Shown here: piece after piece, positions 63,022 to 64,000 of the stretch
Layout: each line of letters begins with the position of its first letter
How positions within the stretch are numbered: the stretch's first letter is position 1
DNA from: Candidatus Zixiibacteriota bacterium
Lineage (GTDB): Bacteria; Zixibacteria; MSB-5A5; GN15; FEB-12
Direction: 5' to 3'
NCBI GenBank assembly: GCA_035380245.1
Contig: DAOSXA010000002.1
Coordinates: forward strand, 1 to 64,000
DNA length: 64,000 nt
The notes under the pieces: generated by a model
The model's input: only the letters and a program-made list of their open reading frames with translations
What the model was told of the DNA's origin: nothing
Database searches by the model: none
Program-made: the position numbers and the translations under genes

Positions 63022-64000
63022 TTGAGAGTTCAAAGAACCGCTAATTATCACAGCAGGGTTTGGGGAAATGTTGCGAGTGTGTTTCTGGCGGTAGTCTTAA
63101 GTGTTGGTTTTGCCGTCGCAGCCGATTTGGAGTACCAGCGGCCCGCGCCGGAAATCGCAGAGTTGATTGAGGCTCCGCTGTTTCCCGGAGTGTCGGTCAG
63201 CCCCGACAGGAATTGGCTGTTATTGTTAAACCAGGCGGGGTATCCATCGATCGAGGAAGTGGCTCAACCGGAATTACGGTTGGCCGGTGAGCGTATTAGT
63301 CCCAACAATCATGGACCGTCACGCGCCTGGTATTACAACGGTTTAATGTTCCAGAATGTATCCAACGGGGAGCGTACGCTGGTCAAGGATATCCCCGAAG
63401 GGGCTCGGATCGACCGTGTTCGTTATTCGCCCAACGGCAAGCAAGTATCATTCTGTGTGACCGCTTCGGACGGCATCACACTCTGGACTGTTCCGCTCGG
63501 CGGCGACAAGGCTCGTCAGGTGAGCGCTCTCAAGTTGAATGCGACGTTGTCCACGCCGTATCGCTGGCTGGCCGACAACAAAAGTTTCGTGGCTCTTACC
63601 GTGCCGGGCGATATGGGTGATGTCCCCGTTGCTCCATTGGCTCCGGATGGCCCGGTGGTGCAGGAGTCGATCGGCAGGAAGGCTCCGGCGCGGACTTATC
63701 AGGATTTGCTCGAAAATCCACATGATGAGGATCTGTTCGATTATTACATGACCAGTCAGGCCGTTCTTTTAACGCTCGACGGTGAGGTGACGCCGCTGGG
63801 GAAGCCTGCCGTATATAACCAGGTGGCAGCGTCACCTGATGGAAAATACCTTCTGGTCGATATCGTTCATCGGCCTTATTCCTACCAGGTCCCGGCTGAT
63901 CGTTTTCCGCATCGCGAGGAAGTCTGGGATATGACGGGGAAAGTAATTTATGTGGTCGCCGATCTTCCTCTGGCGGATGATATTCCCATTGCTTACGGAT
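63022..64000 (+). CDS. Secreted S9-family peptidase (glutamyl-endopeptidase-like), N-terminal part
   Basis: The frame is open from 63022 to the window edge (326 codons), so the catalytic alpha/beta-hydrolase domain is not seen. The start is TTG six bases after AAAGGAG. A membrane/signal segment (VASVFLAVVLSVGFAVAA) is followed by a beta-propeller N-terminal domain with VSVSPDRNWLLLLNQ and RVRYSPNGKQVSFCVT. The phrase RKAPARTYQDLLENPHDEDL with the next DYYMTSQAVLL is typical of the glutamyl-endopeptidase branch of prolyl-oligopeptidase-like enzymes. It should be a secreted serine peptidase. Partial at the 3' end of the window. Confidence 0.85.
   Translation, partial: MRVQRTANYHSRVWGNVASVFLAVVLSVGFAVAADLEYQRPAPEIAELIEAPLFPGVSVSPDRNWLLLLNQAGYPSIEEVAQPELRLAGERISPNNHGPSRAWYYNGLMFQNVSNGERTLVKDIPEGARIDRVRYSPNGKQVSFCVTASDGITLWTVPLGGDKARQVSALKLNATLSTPYRWLADNKSFVALTVPGDMGDVPVAPLAPDGPVVQESIGRKAPARTYQDLLENPHDEDLFDYYMTSQAVLLTLDGEVTPLGKPAVYNQVAASPDGKYLLVDIVHRPYSYQVPADRFPHREEVWDMTGKVIYVVADLPLADDIPIAYG

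Overview
The window is a bacterial chromosome segment of moderate GC that is densely coding on both strands. It suggests a diderm of the FCB superphylum, and the style of its secreted proteins (Ca-binding thrombospondin type 3 repeats plus a C-terminal two-repeat dockerin-like module with a core resembling DISDLVYLVDYMF) most recalls candidate division Zixibacteria. That assignment is an inference from gene content; no rRNA gene is present. A TonB-dependent receptor, lipoproteins and periplasmic adaptors support an outer membrane. Shine-Dalgarno sites (AAGGAGG-like) are common, and several genes appear to start with TTG or GTG.

Layout. 1-546 is an AT-rich stretch with no gene. 547-9700 (minus) holds four secreted dockerin-tailed proteins, including a tandem paralogous pair (4958-7654 and 7901-9700) with matching promoters, ribosome-binding sites and terminators. 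9969-12205 has a dicarboxylate/amino-acid:cation symporter and a DUF4412-type protein. 12517-18532 has a secreted M4-type metalloprotease and an FG-GAP/PKD protein, both dockerin-tailed. 18568-25014 has a KamA-type radical SAM enzyme, a MATE exporter, an epimerase/MBL/HAD operon and a lipoprotein. 25140-29830 has a glycosyltransferase-like secreted protein, a dockerin-tailed beta-helix protein, a GYD protein, an unknown secreted protein and a PhoU-like protein.

30087-37196 is a six-gene operon: adaptor, ABC ATPase, two FtsX-like permeases, a sigma-54 activator and its histidine kinase. A consensus sigma-54 promoter and inverted repeats precede it, which suggests the operon controls itself. 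37354-49364 reads as a glycan-uptake locus: a small lipoprotein, a TonB-dependent receptor, a LuxR-type regulator, a sugar ABC transporter (binding protein, double ATPase, permease) and a secreted GH38 alpha-mannosidase. 49502-51226 is a membrane-anchored S41-like protease.

51227-52480 is non-coding apart from tRNA-Leu(UAA). It holds a hairpin element that also occurs near 11.2 kb, a 179-bp tandem repeat and a partial duplication of the tRNA 3' end. 52481-64000 has a GT22-like mannosyltransferase, TldE and a Tat-exported TldD, an SGNH hydrolase, glutamine synthetase (without the usual adenylylation tyrosine), an ornithine cyclodeaminase-like enzyme, an eighth dockerin-tailed protein and the start of a secreted S9 peptidase.

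The strongest theme is an exoproteome of eight proteins sharing one C-terminal dockerin-like tail, several with cohesin-like beta domains in the same chain. No CRISPR array, prophage, transposase or recognised defence system is visible.
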